NCBI GenBank assembly: GCA_963922205.1 | Contig: CAWUHX010000037.1 | Coordinates: 992,001-1,056,000, forward strand | DNA from: Romanomermis culicivorax | Lineage: Eukaryota; Nematoda; Enoplea; Mermithida; Mermithidae | Reading direction: 5' to 3' | DNA: 64,000 nt | In this document: positions 10,721-22,097 of the stretch, piece by piece | Layout of the letters: the number at the start of each line of letters is the position of its first letter | Position numbering within the stretch: the stretch's first letter is position 1 | The notes under the pieces: model-generated | Database searches by the model: none | Seen by the model: only the letters and a program-made list of their open reading frames with translations | Told to the model about the DNA's origin: nothing | Made by a program: the position numbers and the translations under genes

Positions 10721-12172
10721 TTAAATATTATTGTGAATACAAATTTGTTGATTTTGAAAAAATATCGAAGAAATTTCATAATCATATAGCAAATAGAAAT
10801 CATGAAATAAATTAAGATTGCAGATGTAAATAGAAAAAATTTTGGGATTATACAGAAGTTCAGGACAAGCATAACAGTTGATCATTTCACAAAAAGCTGA
10901 TGATTTACAGTAAAGACTAGATTCTTTGATCAAAAAACCTGATTTCCAAATTTTAATCTCAAACTCGTGTGGCTTAATGACTGATTCTTTTGGAAATTGA
11001 ACGACTGTTCTCACATTTGGATGAGGAATTTGATAACAGAAAGGTTTTGAACAGACTTCAATGAATCCAACATCTTTGTCAAGACAAATTTCTATTCCAC
11101 CTTTGATGCAATGCATAGAACAATTGGAACATTCATTTTGATTTGAAAATTTAAATTTTGATTTTGGTGGATAGATGTTAACACTTGTTGTTCCCCAACT
11201 TTTGATTGGAATTTCACCATCTTCATTCACAAATTTAGCAATATCATGATTGTCAAAGAAACAAAATCGTGATCCATGTTTGTGACAATGATTAAGTTGA
11301 CAAAATTCTGGTGTACCTATTGTAAGACCAAGATCTTTTACATAATGAGTCGAATTATCATATAATTGGATTTGATGCAGTTCGACCTGTATAATTTTGG
11401 AATCGCAAGCAGGATCAGAAGTCAATGAACAAATGTTTGGATAAGCTGATGCTAAAATTTCATTCCTATCACCTAAAATTTCAGGTTCAGGTCCATCGTA
11501 AAATGAACAATCATCAGCCCATAAAGGACACGGACATTTTTGCATACATTTTCCTGATGATGATAAATGACCATAAGGGCATGAAACTTTAGAATAACAA
11601 AGATTATTATCGGGCAATTTTTGAATAGAAAATCCAGATTTGACACACTTTTGTGATAAAATGATGTTCTTGGAAGTGAAAGTACTGCATTCGTGTTTCT
11701 CAACTCTTTGTGACTGGGATGCAAAATTAGGACAAGAAATTATAAAAAATGGACACATGGTAAAAATGGTTGGAATTTTAAGTGTGATGTTAAATGGAGA
11801 TTGAACAATATTGGTCAATGTACTGTTAAACTCTTCAGTTTCATCAGATGCACTAATTTCTAATGGATAGAGTAAATTTATAGGACGATTGATAACAGTT
11901 TTGTTAGCTAATTCTACTTGTGCTGATCTACTTTCATTATCGGGATTAGAGTTATTCAGCTTGGTGATCCGTCCTAATTTCCAGAAACCTCTCTTCAGAT
12001 TTTCATCTTTGATGAAGACAATTTCATTTTCTTTTGGTTCACTAGATGCATGAATTTTTGGTGTTTTATGGAATAAAGTGGATCTTTCCCTAAGATTAAG
12101 AAGATAATTATCAGACCAGAGTTTCCAAAAGCTATCTAATGTTTCTTGGCTCTTTTTCCAATAAAGAATCAA
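10721..12172 (-). pseudogene. Integrase C-terminal domain joined to Gn-like glycoprotein segment
   Basis: An open frame of 483 codons. The first 110 or so residues resemble the DUF5641 domain at the end of BEL/Pao pol: KKSQETLDSFWKLWSDNYL, then a 'VFIKDENLKRGFWKLGRI' SH3-like stretch and a 'RPINLLYPLE' end. The remainder is secreted-protein-like and rich in cysteine (CPCPLWADDC, CSNCSMHC, CYACPELL) with sequons, as expected of the Gn-like half of a phlebovirus-type glycoprotein. In a working element the envelope would be made from a spliced mRNA, so the continuity with pol may be partly accidental. A further frame change lies before the Gc part near 10573-10720. Confidence 0.65.
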
Positions 12173-12403
12173 TTTTTTGTTGAATTTAATTCAGGATAAT
12201 AATCACGATCTTCATTTTCCTCATTATTTAGATTTTGATCACTATTATTCTGTTCAGTGAAGAATGGAAGTCCGATTTCACAATAAGGATTAATGAAGTC
12301 AACTGGTCTTAAAATTTTTGGAACATTTACATCATCTTCAGGATAAGATAATGGTCTAGTGTTAACAACAGCTTCAGCTTCGGATAATAAAGTCAGAAAA
12401 TGG

Positions 12404-13273
12404 TCAAAGGATAAGACTTGACGACCAATGCTTTTTTAATGCTTGCTTTACAACTCCTACTAATCGTTCGTAGAAACCTGCTTGCCATGGAGCATATTCA
12501 GTGAAAAAATGCCATTTGATTTTGATACAAGAAAAGTAGCTGATAATTGTTTCATCTTTTATTATAGAATCCCAAACATTATCCAAGACTTGTTTTGATA
12601 ATTTAAATTGAGCTGCATTATCTGATATGATTTTATCAGGTTTTCCTCGTCTTGAAATGAATCGCCTAACACAATTCAAAAATGTTTGCGTTGTAAGATC
12701 AAATATGTGTTCTAGATGAATTGCTCTTGTAGATAAACAAGTAAAGATACAAATCCAAATTTTTGTTTTCTCATTGCTTATTTTGATCCATAAAGGTCCA
12801 AGATAATCTAAACCTATGAATTGAAATGGTCTAGATTTAAGAACTCTTTCCTTTGGATAAGGTGGCATTTTAGGTAATTGATAGGGGCCAGTACTATATT
12901 TTTTACAAATAAAACAATTTCTGATAAATTTTTGGACTGCTGTTCTACCTTTAGTTATCCAATATTCGCGTCTGATTTCCGATAATGTGTGATTTAAACC
13001 AAAATGCATGACCTTCTTATGTCTATCCAATATGATAAGCCTAGCCAATTCTGATTTACCAGAAAGTAATATTGGAAATTTAGAAGCATTTGATATATCT
13101 GCATTTTGAAGTCTCCCATAACACCTTAAGATACCATTTCTATCCAGCTTCACTCCAAGAGCTTTAAGTTTTTGATCTTTTGGATCATGATTATCAATCA
13201 ATGAACTATAAAACAGTTTCTGAGATTCGATGATTAAAATTCGTTCTGCTAATTTAAGCTCAGCAACAGTCAT
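12404..13273 (-). CDS. BEL/Pao integrase region of pol
   Basis: A frame of 289 codons on the element's coding strand. In order: the integrase zinc-binding segment (histidines in 'HKKVMHFGLNH', cysteines in 'CFICKKY'), then the catalytic core with first Asp in 'LDYLGPLW', second Asp in 'ISDNAAQF', and Glu in 'GFYERLVG', giving a complete DDE set. The frame closes at 12404 just after the third motif, while coding-like sequence continues in another frame to about 12180, so one frameshift interrupts pol here. Another frame change or stop separates it from RT/RNase H around 13274-13368. The role is insertion of the cDNA into host DNA. Confidence 0.85.
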   Translation of the reverse strand: MTVAELKLAERILIIESQKLFYSSLIDNHDPKDQKLKALGVKLDRNGILRCYGRLQNADISNASKFPILLSGKSELARLIILDRHKKVMHFGLNHTLSEIRREYWITKGRTAVQKFIRNCFICKKYSTGPYQLPKMPPYPKERVLKSRPFQFIGLDYLGPLWIKISNEKTKIWICIFTCLSTRAIHLEHIFDLTTQTFLNCVRRFISRRGKPDKIISDNAAQFKLSKQVLDNVWDSIIKDETIISYFSCIKIKWHFFTEYAPWQAGFYERLVGVVKQALKKHWSSSLIL

Positions 13274-13368
13274 TGGTCCTTCATCTTTGATTTTTTCAAA
13301 AAATGATTTAATTTGATTCTATTGTTTGCAATATTATGATTCTCATGATTTAGATTGTTCCAAAGTTT

Positions 13369-16272
13369 CTATTTAATAAACCGTATGGTATAAACAATGA
13401 CGTTCAATATTTTTTGAAGTGATGAAAAACGGGTTAAATCAAATATTATACGATGTTCTTCCTCATTATTATTTGCAACAAAGATTTGATTCAATTCATT
13501 TTTTGTTTCATGATTATACCAATATGTTTGGTTTGTGTTAAGATCAGATTTTGGCCAATTATTTTGTGATAGTTTTAACCATGATGGGCCTGACCACCAA
13601 AGAGAACTACATTCTAACTCAACACTTGATACGCCTCGTGTAGACAAGTCAGCTGTATTTTCTATTCCTGGTACATGACTAATAGTAATGTCTTCATGAT
13701 TTCTGAAAAGCTTAATTCGATTTTCAATAAAAATTGGTTGAGGTTTGAATGTCCTTATCCAATGAATAACTATTTCTGAATCAATAAATAATGTTTTTGA
13801 TTCGATATGTATTTTGATTTGCTCCTCGATAAAAATAGTTGCTCTTAAACCTATGACTGCACCCAATAATTCAAGGCGAGGGATGGTAACATTTTTACTT
13901 GGTGCTAAGCGCGATTTTGCAAAAATTATGTTAGTGGTGATTTGACCATTCAGAGATTCTGCTCTAAGGTAAACGACTGTTGAATAAACATGCTTTGAAG
14001 CATCAGTAAAAGTAACAAGATGGTATTTGATTTCAGAATGTGATATACCAGAAATGAAACGATTAATATAGAATCTAGTAGTTGAATCCCATGATGAGAT
14101 GATTTGATTCCATTCAGATTGTAATTCTTCAGGTAAAGGTTCATCCCAAGCTAGCTTTCTTTGCCACAGTTTTTGGATAAACAATTTCCCTAGAAGTAGA
14201 ATTGGTGATAAAAATCCTAATGGATCAAATGTTTGAGCAAATTGTTTCAAAATTTTTCGTTTTGTCAAAATAATTGATTGATCATGATTGATACATATAG
14301 ATAATTTTAAAATGTCAGATTCTGTATCCCATGAAATACCTAACACTTTGATTTCTTTTTTACTTTCCCTGTCTACTGGGTCAATTTTTTCTAGAAAATC
14401 TTTGGAATTTGATGTCCATTCTCTTAGATTCATACTTGCTTGTTTGAATATGTTCTTAGTATCATGATAAATTTTTATAGCATGTTCAATATCTTTGGTT
14501 CCCATGATTAGATTATCAACATAAAGATTATTGTTAAGTTCTTCAGCTATAAGACTATCACTTTGATTTAAGTGATATTTTATGGTAGTATTCAAGAGAA
14601 AAGGGCTAGAAATGATTCCAAATGGTACTCTACAGAAACGGTAAATTTGGATATTATTTTCAAGTTGTAGATTTTTAGGATTTCTGAACCATAAAAAGCG
14701 TGTAACGTCTCTGTCTTCTGACTGTAAAGATATCTGCAAAAAAGCTTTCTCAGTATCGGCTGTAATGACAATCGGCTTGATTCTAAAGCGGATCAGTAAT
14801 CCACAGAGATCGGGTAACATGATAGGACCTCGATAAAGATTATAATTCAAAGATTTGTCATTTTTAGTTAGTCTAGCAGATGCATCATACACTATTCGGA
14901 CTTTTGTTGTAGATTTTTGTGGTGTTATTACTGGATGATGTGGTAGATAGTGTTTCAAGTTCTCATTTTCCACTTCTACTTTTTCGATAATGTTTTTTGA
15001 TAATTGATCTTGCATAATTTGATCATATTTTTCTAATAATTGTGGATCATCTGCAAACCGCTTAGACATAAATTTTAAACATCCAAAACATGAGCCGTAG
15101 TTATCTTTCAAATCAAGATTTTCGTGTTTCCAAGGCCATTTAACACTATAACGATCATTTTCGAATTTCACTGATTCATTAAATTTTTCTAATGCTACAT
15201 CGTCATCATTAATAGATGGATTGTCAGTTATTCCAATTGTTTCAAGATTCCAAAGAGACTCGAGATTTTGAGTTTCAATAAATTCATCTTGATTTTGTTC
15301 AAAAATGACATCATTATCATCATGATCTATGCTCGGAGAAGCGAAATTTTCTTGATTTAATTCAAGTTGATTGAATTTTTGAGAACCAGAGAAGATTGTA
15401 CCCACGGAAGTGGATATGAGGTATAAACGAGAAGGAAGAGGATGAATATTCTTCGGATCGATGAAATTCCAGAAATAATTCATTCCAACTAAAATATCTG
15501 GGAGAACACTATATGTATTTGAAAACTTCTGAAGAAATCTGTCTGAATAGTAAAGATTATTTAGCTCTATTTCCCATATGTCTTCTTGTTTTAAAACTGG
15601 TGTAATAAGATGACTAATTAGATTTTCTATAGATGCAGCCGTTAATGATTTACACCTATGATCATTTAAAATTACGCCAAATGATACAGAGGATGTTTTA
15701 ATATATTGGGATTTTGAACCAAAAGTCTTGACATGTGCAATTTCACTCATTGAAGTATTCAGATTCAATTTTTTAGATAGGGAATTCAAAATATACGTTT
15801 TCTGACTACCAGTATCAAAAAATGCATATTTTGATTTATCATCAAGATTCACAACTTTCACTTTAGTTATCATTAAAGATACACGTTTTTCATTAGCTAA
15901 TAATGGATTTGATTTTGTGTGATTTATACTGTCAGAACTATTTAAAACACAAGTTTCAGTGATTTCCTCATTCACATTTGATTGAGAGACTCCATCATGA
16001 GCTTGAGCTTGTATAATTAAGTGAATTTCGGCATTCCTATTTTGATCTTGTTGTTGATTGTGTTCGGAAAGATTTTTCGTACATAATGCACGATTATGAT
16101 TTCCACTACAATAAACACAAGCTCTGTTAGCTAAACATTGACTTGATTGATGACCTGTTCTCAAACACCGAAAGCACAGTTTTCTTTCTTGAACTTTCTG
16201 TTTACGTGATTGCATCGTAGTGAAAGTCCCACACTGATCACTATAATGATTTTCCTGACAAAAGGCACACAC
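13369..16272 (-). CDS. BEL/Pao pol: zinc knuckles, protease, RT, RNase H
   Basis: A long open frame (967 codons). It begins with Cys-rich nucleocapsid motifs (CFRCLRTGHQSSQC and CVYCSGNHNRALC, both CX2CX4HX4C, plus an earlier CX2C set). Next comes a DUF1758-type aspartic protease with 'FFDTGSQ', then a BEL/Pao reverse transcriptase (A17-peptidase/RT arrangement) containing 'ITADTEKAFLQI' and, at 14512-14523, YVDN where YVDD is expected. An RNase H-like region follows ('FTDASKHVYSTVVYL', 'IDSEIVIHWI'). The gag frame ends at 16354 and overlaps this frame's upstream extension, so expression probably needs a frameshift. The Asp-to-Asn change in the catalytic YxDD box suggests this copy lacks RT activity. 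Confidence 0.9.
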   Translation of the reverse strand: MCAFCQENHYSDQCGTFTTMQSRKQKVQERKLCFRCLRTGHQSSQCLANRACVYCSGNHNRALCTKNLSEHNQQQDQNRNAEIHLIIQAQAHDGVSQSNVNEEITETCVLNSSDSINHTKSNPLLANEKRVSLMITKVKVVNLDDKSKYAFFDTGSQKTYILNSLSKKLNLNTSMSEIAHVKTFGSKSQYIKTSSVSFGVILNDHRCKSLTAASIENLISHLITPVLKQEDIWEIELNNLYYSDRFLQKFSNTYSVLPDILVGMNYFWNFIDPKNIHPLPSRLYLISTSVGTIFSGSQKFNQLELNQENFASPSIDHDDNDVIFEQNQDEFIETQNLESLWNLETIGITDNPSINDDDVALEKFNESVKFENDRYSVKWPWKHENLDLKDNYGSCFGCLKFMSKRFADDPQLLEKYDQIMQDQLSKNIIEKVEVENENLKHYLPHHPVITPQKSTTKVRIVYDASARLTKNDKSLNYNLYRGPIMLPDLCGLLIRFRIKPIVITADTEKAFLQISLQSEDRDVTRFLWFRNPKNLQLENNIQIYRFCRVPFGIISSPFLLNTTIKYHLNQSDSLIAEELNNNLYVDNLIMGTKDIEHAIKIYHDTKNIFKQASMNLREWTSNSKDFLEKIDPVDRESKKEIKVLGISWDTESDILKLSICINHDQSIILTKRKILKQFAQTFDPLGFLSPILLLGKLFIQKLWQRKLAWDEPLPEELQSEWNQIISSWDSTTRFYINRFISGISHSEIKYHLVTFTDASKHVYSTVVYLRAESLNGQITTNIIFAKSRLAPSKNVTIPRLELLGAVIGLRATIFIEEQIKIHIESKTLFIDSEIVIHWIRTFKPQPIFIENRIKLFRNHEDITISHVPGIENTADLSTRGVSSVELECSSLWWSGPSWLKLSQNNWPKSDLNTNQTYWYNHETKNELNQIFVANNNEEEHRIIFDLTRFSSLQKILNVIVYTIRFIK

Positions 16273-16353
16273 AACTTTATAATCTTTCCTATCAAATGGA
16301 AATCTTTTTTGGGATGAAATTGCTTGAAAATTATCACTTGCGATAAGATTTTG

Positions 16354-17475
16354 TTAATTTTGGCCTCTAAGATTTTGTCTTTGATCAAATTCTTTTACGC
16401 TGGTTGCGGAAGAAATTTGATAAGCTTCTTCCCGTACAAATATGATTTTTTGAAGATTTTCGAGTAATTTTACCATTTCCCATGATTTGTCATTACATTT
16501 TGTTTTTCCTAATTCAATCAAGATACTGTTTGGTAGTTTTTCTAAGATTAACATAATAAGAGTCGGTTGATCAAGATTTTCTTTCAAAGATGATAACTGT
16601 CTTGTGAGTCGTTCAATGGATTCTAAAGTTTGTCTGAGATTGATTGTTCTATTTGATGATGATGGAATCTTACGAAGCTCAGCATACAGATATCTTTTGA
16701 TAACATTAGAATCACCGAAACGTTTCATGAGAATTTCAACAGCAACTGGATAATTAGAATTAGTTACTGAAATACCTTCGATGGATTTATAAGTAGCACC
16801 TCTTAAGATACTGATAAGATAATTGAATTTTTGAACCGAGGGGATAATTTGACTATGAACAGCTGATTCAAACGAGTCCCAAAACTCAGTCCACTTGAGA
16901 GGATCTCCATAGTATAACGGAAGTTGTAATTTGGGCAAATGGATGCTAAGCTGAGATTCTATGGGATTAATGACTGATGAAGCAGGAATTAAATTATTTG
17001 TACTACTAGAAAGCAGATTTTCACGATTATGAAGTTGATTCAAAACTGATTTAATTTCCTTTACTTTTGATTCTAGATTACATATGATTTCAGTTCCTTG
17101 ACAGATATTATCAAGAAAATTTCCCGTCTGATTGGTCCATTTTTCATAAATAGTGATTTCAAGTGATAATTTATCTTGGGAAAGATTTTTCTGAAGTTCG
17201 AGCCACTCCTTATTTTGGGTTGTTAATAGATCAACAGATGATTGGATCCTTTTTATAAAATTTTCTATAACAAAGATCAAATTTTCCAGATCAGATATGT
17301 GCTCCTGATTATTCTTCTGCGGCCCTAACTTGATTTGTAAATCTGTTTGTTGGAGGTCAGTTAAACAACTGTGTAACCTCTTCTGTACCACTGTGATGAG
17401 TTGCCTTACAGGAGAAGAACAAGAGATATACTGATTCTGGATATTTGATACTAATTGATTTTGATCGTTTTGCAT
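16354..17475 (-). CDS. BEL/Pao gag (DUF1759-like capsid precursor)
   Basis: 373 codons with ATG 50 bp inside the 5' LTR boundary. The N-terminal half is helical with heptad-like Leu/Ile spacing. Residues of about 185-300 show the DUF1759 pattern: 'LPKLQLPLYYGDPLKWTEFW', 'LRGATYKSIEG', 'VAVEILMKRFGD'. The frame ends at 16354, and zinc knuckles follow in the pol frame. It is the most intact gene of the element and gives the structural protein of the particle. Confidence 0.88.
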   Translation of the reverse strand: MQNDQNQLVSNIQNQYISCSSPVRQLITVVQKRLHSCLTDLQQTDLQIKLGPQKNNQEHISDLENLIFVIENFIKRIQSSVDLLTTQNKEWLELQKNLSQDKLSLEITIYEKWTNQTGNFLDNICQGTEIICNLESKVKEIKSVLNQLHNRENLLSSSTNNLIPASSVINPIESQLSIHLPKLQLPLYYGDPLKWTEFWDSFESAVHSQIIPSVQKFNYLISILRGATYKSIEGISVTNSNYPVAVEILMKRFGDSNVIKRYLYAELRKIPSSSNRTINLRQTLESIERLTRQLSSLKENLDQPTLIMLILEKLPNSILIELGKTKCNDKSWEMVKLLENLQKIIFVREEAYQISSATSVKEFDQRQNLRGQN

Positions 17476-17500
17476 TATGTATAAGATTATGATTATCTCT

Positions 17501-17514
17501 CAGCACGACCTCCA
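17501..17514 (-). promoter_or_regulatory. Candidate primer-binding site of BEL/Pao
   Basis: On the minus strand the sequence TGGAGGTCGTGCTG begins about 10 nt after the 5' LTR. Primer-binding sites usually start TGG and lie just inside the LTR. The spacing is a little long and the tRNA partner was not identified. Confidence 0.35.
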
Positions 17515-17524
17515 ATTTAAATTA

Positions 17525-17945
17525 TGTTGTAATTATAATGTAAAAAAATGTATACCTGTGATTATTTGTAAGAATAGATCCGTGAAAGAATATATAGATG
17601 AAAAATAATGTAAAAAAATTGGAACGATATATTGAAACAAAATAACAACTCCGCTAACTAATTTATTCAATAAAATAGCCAAAAAACAAGTAACCAACCT
17701 CTTATTATAATAATAACATAAAAAATGTTTGAACATATATTCCTGAAAAAAAGGCATATATGCATAAAAAATGGTAGCATGATATTTAAATGTTACATAA
17801 AAAACTTATTAGATTTTTTTTGATAGATTAAAGAAAAGGTTGATGAATAATCATTTTTTGTGACCCCTTGTTTTAAAGATCCCATATTTATTTATTTTTT
17901 TTTTGACAACAACAAAAATCATAAAAAATCGCGGTGATCGCGACA
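17525..17945 (-). repeat. BEL/Pao 5' LTR
   Basis: 421 bp, the partner of 4803-5231. CCCCC follows directly at 17946-17950 and matches the five cytosines before 4803, giving a perfect 5-bp duplication. Confidence 0.92.
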
Positions 17946-19845
17946 CCCCCTTCATTCTTGTATGTTCTCAATGCTTCCAGCATCTCGCTGATAACAGATT
18001 TAGCGGCATTTATCATCAATTTTGTATCACACCTTGTCCAAACAATCCCAGAACGATTCGCTGAGACTTCAGTGGCTTAATGAAGAAAACATTCTGCGGC
18101 ATCCTCTGAGAGAATGCCTGAAGGAAATTTCGAATGGGTATCTCAACTTTTTCCTACCCCTTTTTACTCCTTAAAATTATGTAAAAAGTTTTAAGTACGA
18201 GGATTAGAAATAATTTTCCACACCAAATTCTGGGGGGTATATCTACTTTCTTCTGCATATAGTAAACTTTTGCGTTATACCTTTCCATGACTGAGGTATC
18301 TCGAAAACAATAGCTGAAATGTTAAAAAAATGTAAAAACTGAAATTTTGTGGTAATGTAGTAATGCGGATTTTAACTTTCGTGTGGGATGAATATCGGCG
18401 TATCCCAATGCAATGCAAGTTTGAATCTCGCAGATTGCGTCTTTGTGATTGCTTTATCCGCAAAATTATACGTTTGGGATAAGCGCTGATTATAAGAATA
18501 ATCTCAATTGATGAACAGCAATTGCTTACCCTATGCTAAGTACAACTCGTCTTGTTGGTGTTTTCATGGTATAGATCCAAGCAAACAGCAATAGTCGCAC
18601 CAAAAATTATAATTTTTCTGAAACGCTTCCAAATAATAAAAATAGAAGGGGAGTACTGCTCCTTATTTTTATGATTTTCTGCTACACGATATTTTACATC
18701 GGCGGGATGTAAATCTGTGAGCATACAATTTTTGACAATTTTTGAGTGCAAAATCTCACTAAGAGCTTTTACGCAGACCTCTTTGACGATAATACAGCTT
18801 TTTGTCATTTTTCAATTTGGAAACATCTTATCTTATAAAAAACAGACTATAGTTCTTTTAACCAGCAAAACTTTATTCCTGGTCGAGAGCTGGTTTATTT
18901 GCAGTGTGTCGTGCTTCCACGGTCGTTCCAGAAGCGCTCATTTTTGAGAAACCAGATACGGATTTTGAGAATCCCCGTGATTGTTCGTGCAAAACGTGCA
19001 TAATTTTACCTCAAGACTGTAGTCATTCGAAAGTAAAAAATTATGACGACTTTGATGTTAAATCATTCATTAGAAGTTCCTCAGAATTATGCCACTATGT
19101 GCGCGCCAGAATTTAAAAAAATGATCAGAAAATTCATTGTAGTTAGGATTCTTCTATTTTTTCCTTTTTGCGTTAAATTTTCCAATGTAAGTCCTTTTTT
19201 TAAAAATAAGTATGAAGATGAAAAATATCAAAAATGTGCATTGTCATCAAAATCGATTACACAAAGCTTTTACTAGAAAATTTTTCACCCCAAAAATTTT
19301 CAGTAGTATACAAATGGTACGAATGGTTTAGCTTGAAATCGCAAAAATATAATGATACTTGATTTGATTTCCATTTTCACAATTTTTATAGCAGTTAAAA
19401 AGGCATACTATAGCTGTTAATTATTTTCTTTCAAATGTAAGTCTAAAATGTCGTGTTCTAGATCGAATGTATCAGGAGAAAATATGAAGTCGATATTTAC
19501 GTTTCGGTAAACCATACTATTTTTCATGAACATATGAAAACATTTGCCACATGGCTTTTGCTCACTTTTCATTCTCATGTCTCATCGACTTTCATGATGA
19601 AAAGCCACGGAAAAATACATAATGCTTGAGAATAACATTATGTACGTAATATCGGAAATGATCTACGATAGCTCAAAGGAATTTACATATTTTCGACTGA
19701 GCAAAATTTACGCTTGTGACCCTAAATAACCGAACTTCTGATAATTAGCTTTATCATCGAAAGGTGGGCAACCTTCGTAACTTATTTTTATCTGATGAGG
19801 TGATTTTATCTAACTCTCCATAATTAAAAATTGATATTTTCAAAC
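17946..19845. other. Upstream region of cyclase gene; possible exon at 18904-19116
   Basis: Mostly AT-rich intergenic sequence. One stretch on the + strand (18904-19116) starts after 'ttatttgcag', a good splice acceptor. It has Cys-containing, less AT-rich coding-like sequence (DCSCKTC, CHYVRARI) and ends in TAA. It could be the last exon of an upstream gene cut off by the BEL/Pao insertion. No family is recognised, so this is only a possibility. No promoter element is clear ahead of the ATG at 19846. Confidence 0.3.
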
Positions 19846-22097
19846 ATGAAATTTTTACTCTTTATTTTCTATGTTTCCGTGAATGTACTACTGCATTCCC
19901 TAACGGACGCGCAGAATCAAAGCTCTACAGCATGGCCGAACAATTTGACTATCGGCTTCATGATAAATGCCTACAATTGGAGATTGTACGATTTGACTTG
20001 TCGGATAGCGCTCGAAGATCTGAAGCACGATAAAATTATTCCCTCCGACTTCAATCCAGAGTAACTTATTTTGTATTTCATTTCCATTCATTCCGAGAAT
20101 ACAGGTGAAGCTTCTATTTTTATGGGATCGTTCAAAAGACTACTCATTCCCGTCTAATGTCAAGATTAGTTTTATTACGTACTAAAAGAAGTTTTGAAAA
20201 AAAATTCAGTATCTAAAGTAAAGTCTCGTATTGGATCAACCAGTATCCTCAGTTTGCATGCGACTAATGATCAAACATTCAATAATTTTTGTGACTACAT
20301 CTTTTCCCTTTTCAAATCTCTCACTGCGTTTAAAAAATCTGACTTCAGGATTTCCGATTTCAATCGAGAAATGAAACTCGAATCTTGTAGTCATACAGTT
20401 TTATTGGCTTTTCACACGTGATCATTCTTCGGACAATTTTTTTCAACTTTTGACACAGGAGATAGGAAAATTACATCAATTTTCTAATTTTTAACAGGTT
20501 TCATTGGAGACAAGTTACTGACGACGCAACGGCCATGAACGCATCTTTAGAACTGTTTAGAAAAAAACACGTGGATGCTTTTTTTGGCCCCGAATCCGTC
20601 CTTAGTAAGGCCAAACGCATCAATCAAAATTTTGATCTTTAAGAAAAATTGTCAATATTCATTATCGTTTCTTTGTCAGAATTCAAATTTTTATTCCTCT
20701 TCTAGGTATGTCCATTACGGCTCTCATGGCTGCAAACTTGGATTTACCCGCATTTGCGTACGCCGTATTTTCCAGCGATCTGCAAGACAAACAAAAATAT
20801 AGAACTCTGATTCGCACGTCGAATTCAGTGTCTTTCGTTAGTCAGGCGGTTGGCGCTCTTCTATTGAGCTACAATTGGCGCAGAGTGGCAATCGTCCGGT
20901 CTCCTGGACAGGTCTGCGACATTAATACGGGCGGTTATGCCAGCGTTTTCGCTTCGGCCAACATAACCATCGTGTCCACTTTGATGGTCACTTACAATGA
21001 TTCGTCGAGTATGAAGGCTGCTCTCTCTCAACTGAAATTTATTGCTAGAAGTAAGCACATGCACTGATAGCCAAGACCTTCTATCTTTTATGTTTTACCT
21101 TGAGAAAACTTTTGTAATAGAGATTTTACCTTTTATCTCTCACCTTAAGCAAGCTTTTATCTGGAGGATCGAATTCTAGCTTTTTGAATCCAGTGTCAGA
21201 ATTACGAAGCATTCAGTTTTAAAAGGCCGAAAAGTCCAACAAGCTTATGCTGGTCGAGTCAGAGGTATCGTTTTTCTGGATGGAAGCTTGTCCATCTTTA
21301 TTTTAGTTTCGAAACTTCATGTTCGTTGCTAGAATTTCCTTGGGCAGCTTGTTCCAGTAAAGCAATATATTCTGAAGTCAGTTTGTGGTCATTCGTGAGT
21401 TACGTGAGTTACACTTGCTCCTAGGCGACTATCGGTTACTTCGTTACTACGTATAATCAAAATTTAGGATATCAAAAGAAGATTCATCAAAAAACGTATA
21501 TCAGTAGTTTATCGTCGAGTCTCCTCGATTAGTCTGTGGACTTCCTTAGAGGTGACATTCTAGTGCACTGAGTCCCGAATCTCTATGTCTAGTACCATTT
21601 TTCCGTAAAATACCACTCATGTTTTCTTGGACGGCCATGCGGTTTTCACTTCAATATGTAACTTCATTTGGTTTTAATTACGCAAATTTTCTCGTTCAGC
21701 CGATTATAACACATTCTAGAATTTCCAGATGACCGATTGCGTGCTATCGCAGTTCTCCCATGGCCCAATTCTCGGTGAACAACTCTTCTGTTTCTATTGT
21801 AAGGTGTTGTAGGGGAGTGGCTATTTTTTCAAAATGATATTGCGGATGCACGCATAAGAATGTACGCTGCGTTTTTTTGCTCCAGTTGTCATTATTTGCG
21901 GCGGTACGTCCACGCCCGAATCAGCATTAGCATTCTTATCCGCCGCGTTCGAGACAAACTTGAGATATCCAGAATACGTTTACATCATTCCGGAGTTCAA
22001 GCTGACGTCGTTGAAACCGTGGGAACCATGGCTTCAGCCCAACATAAGTCCAGAAAACGCTTCGTACTATTCAACACTGTATAGAGGCATTTTTACA
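19846..22097 (+). CDS. Cyclase exons 1-4: signal peptide and ectodomain N-half
   Basis: Exon 1 encodes a hydrophobic leader ([19 protein letters not shown]) and then 'IGFMINAYN', the start of the receptor-family ligand-binding fold. Exon 2 (20498-20604) has '[13 protein letters not shown]' and 'VDAFFGPES', the latter being the usual 'GP' loop. Exon 3 (20706-21050) has '[22 protein letters not shown]' split over a typical family segment, followed by 'NWRRVAIV'. Exon 4 (21886-22097) has '[12 protein letters not shown]' and '[11 protein letters not shown]'. Donors are GTAACT, GTAAGG, GTAAGC and GTAAGA, and acceptors end aCAG, cTAG and cCAG. Several N-glycosylation sequons fit an extracellular domain. 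Confidence 0.9.

Larger units (their letters stand above)
4803..17945 (-). mobile_element. BEL/Pao LTR retroelement with phlebovirus-like envelope gene
   Basis: A complete minus-strand element bounded by near-identical LTRs (17525-17945 and 4803-5231) that start TG and end CA. It is flanked on both sides by CCCCC, the 5-bp duplication usual for BEL/Pao. In transcription order it has gag (DUF1759-like), zinc knuckles, aspartic protease, reverse transcriptase/RNase H, integrase with a DUF5641-like tail, a Cys-rich glycoprotein region with phlebovirus Gn/Gc features, and two unidentified ORFs. Pol and env are interrupted by frame changes, and a 2.6-kb composite element sits inside at 5930-8530. 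The small LTR divergence suggests a recent insertion. Without the nested insert it is about 10.5 kb. Members with such env genes are placed near the semotiviruses (Belpaoviridae). Confidence 0.9.
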
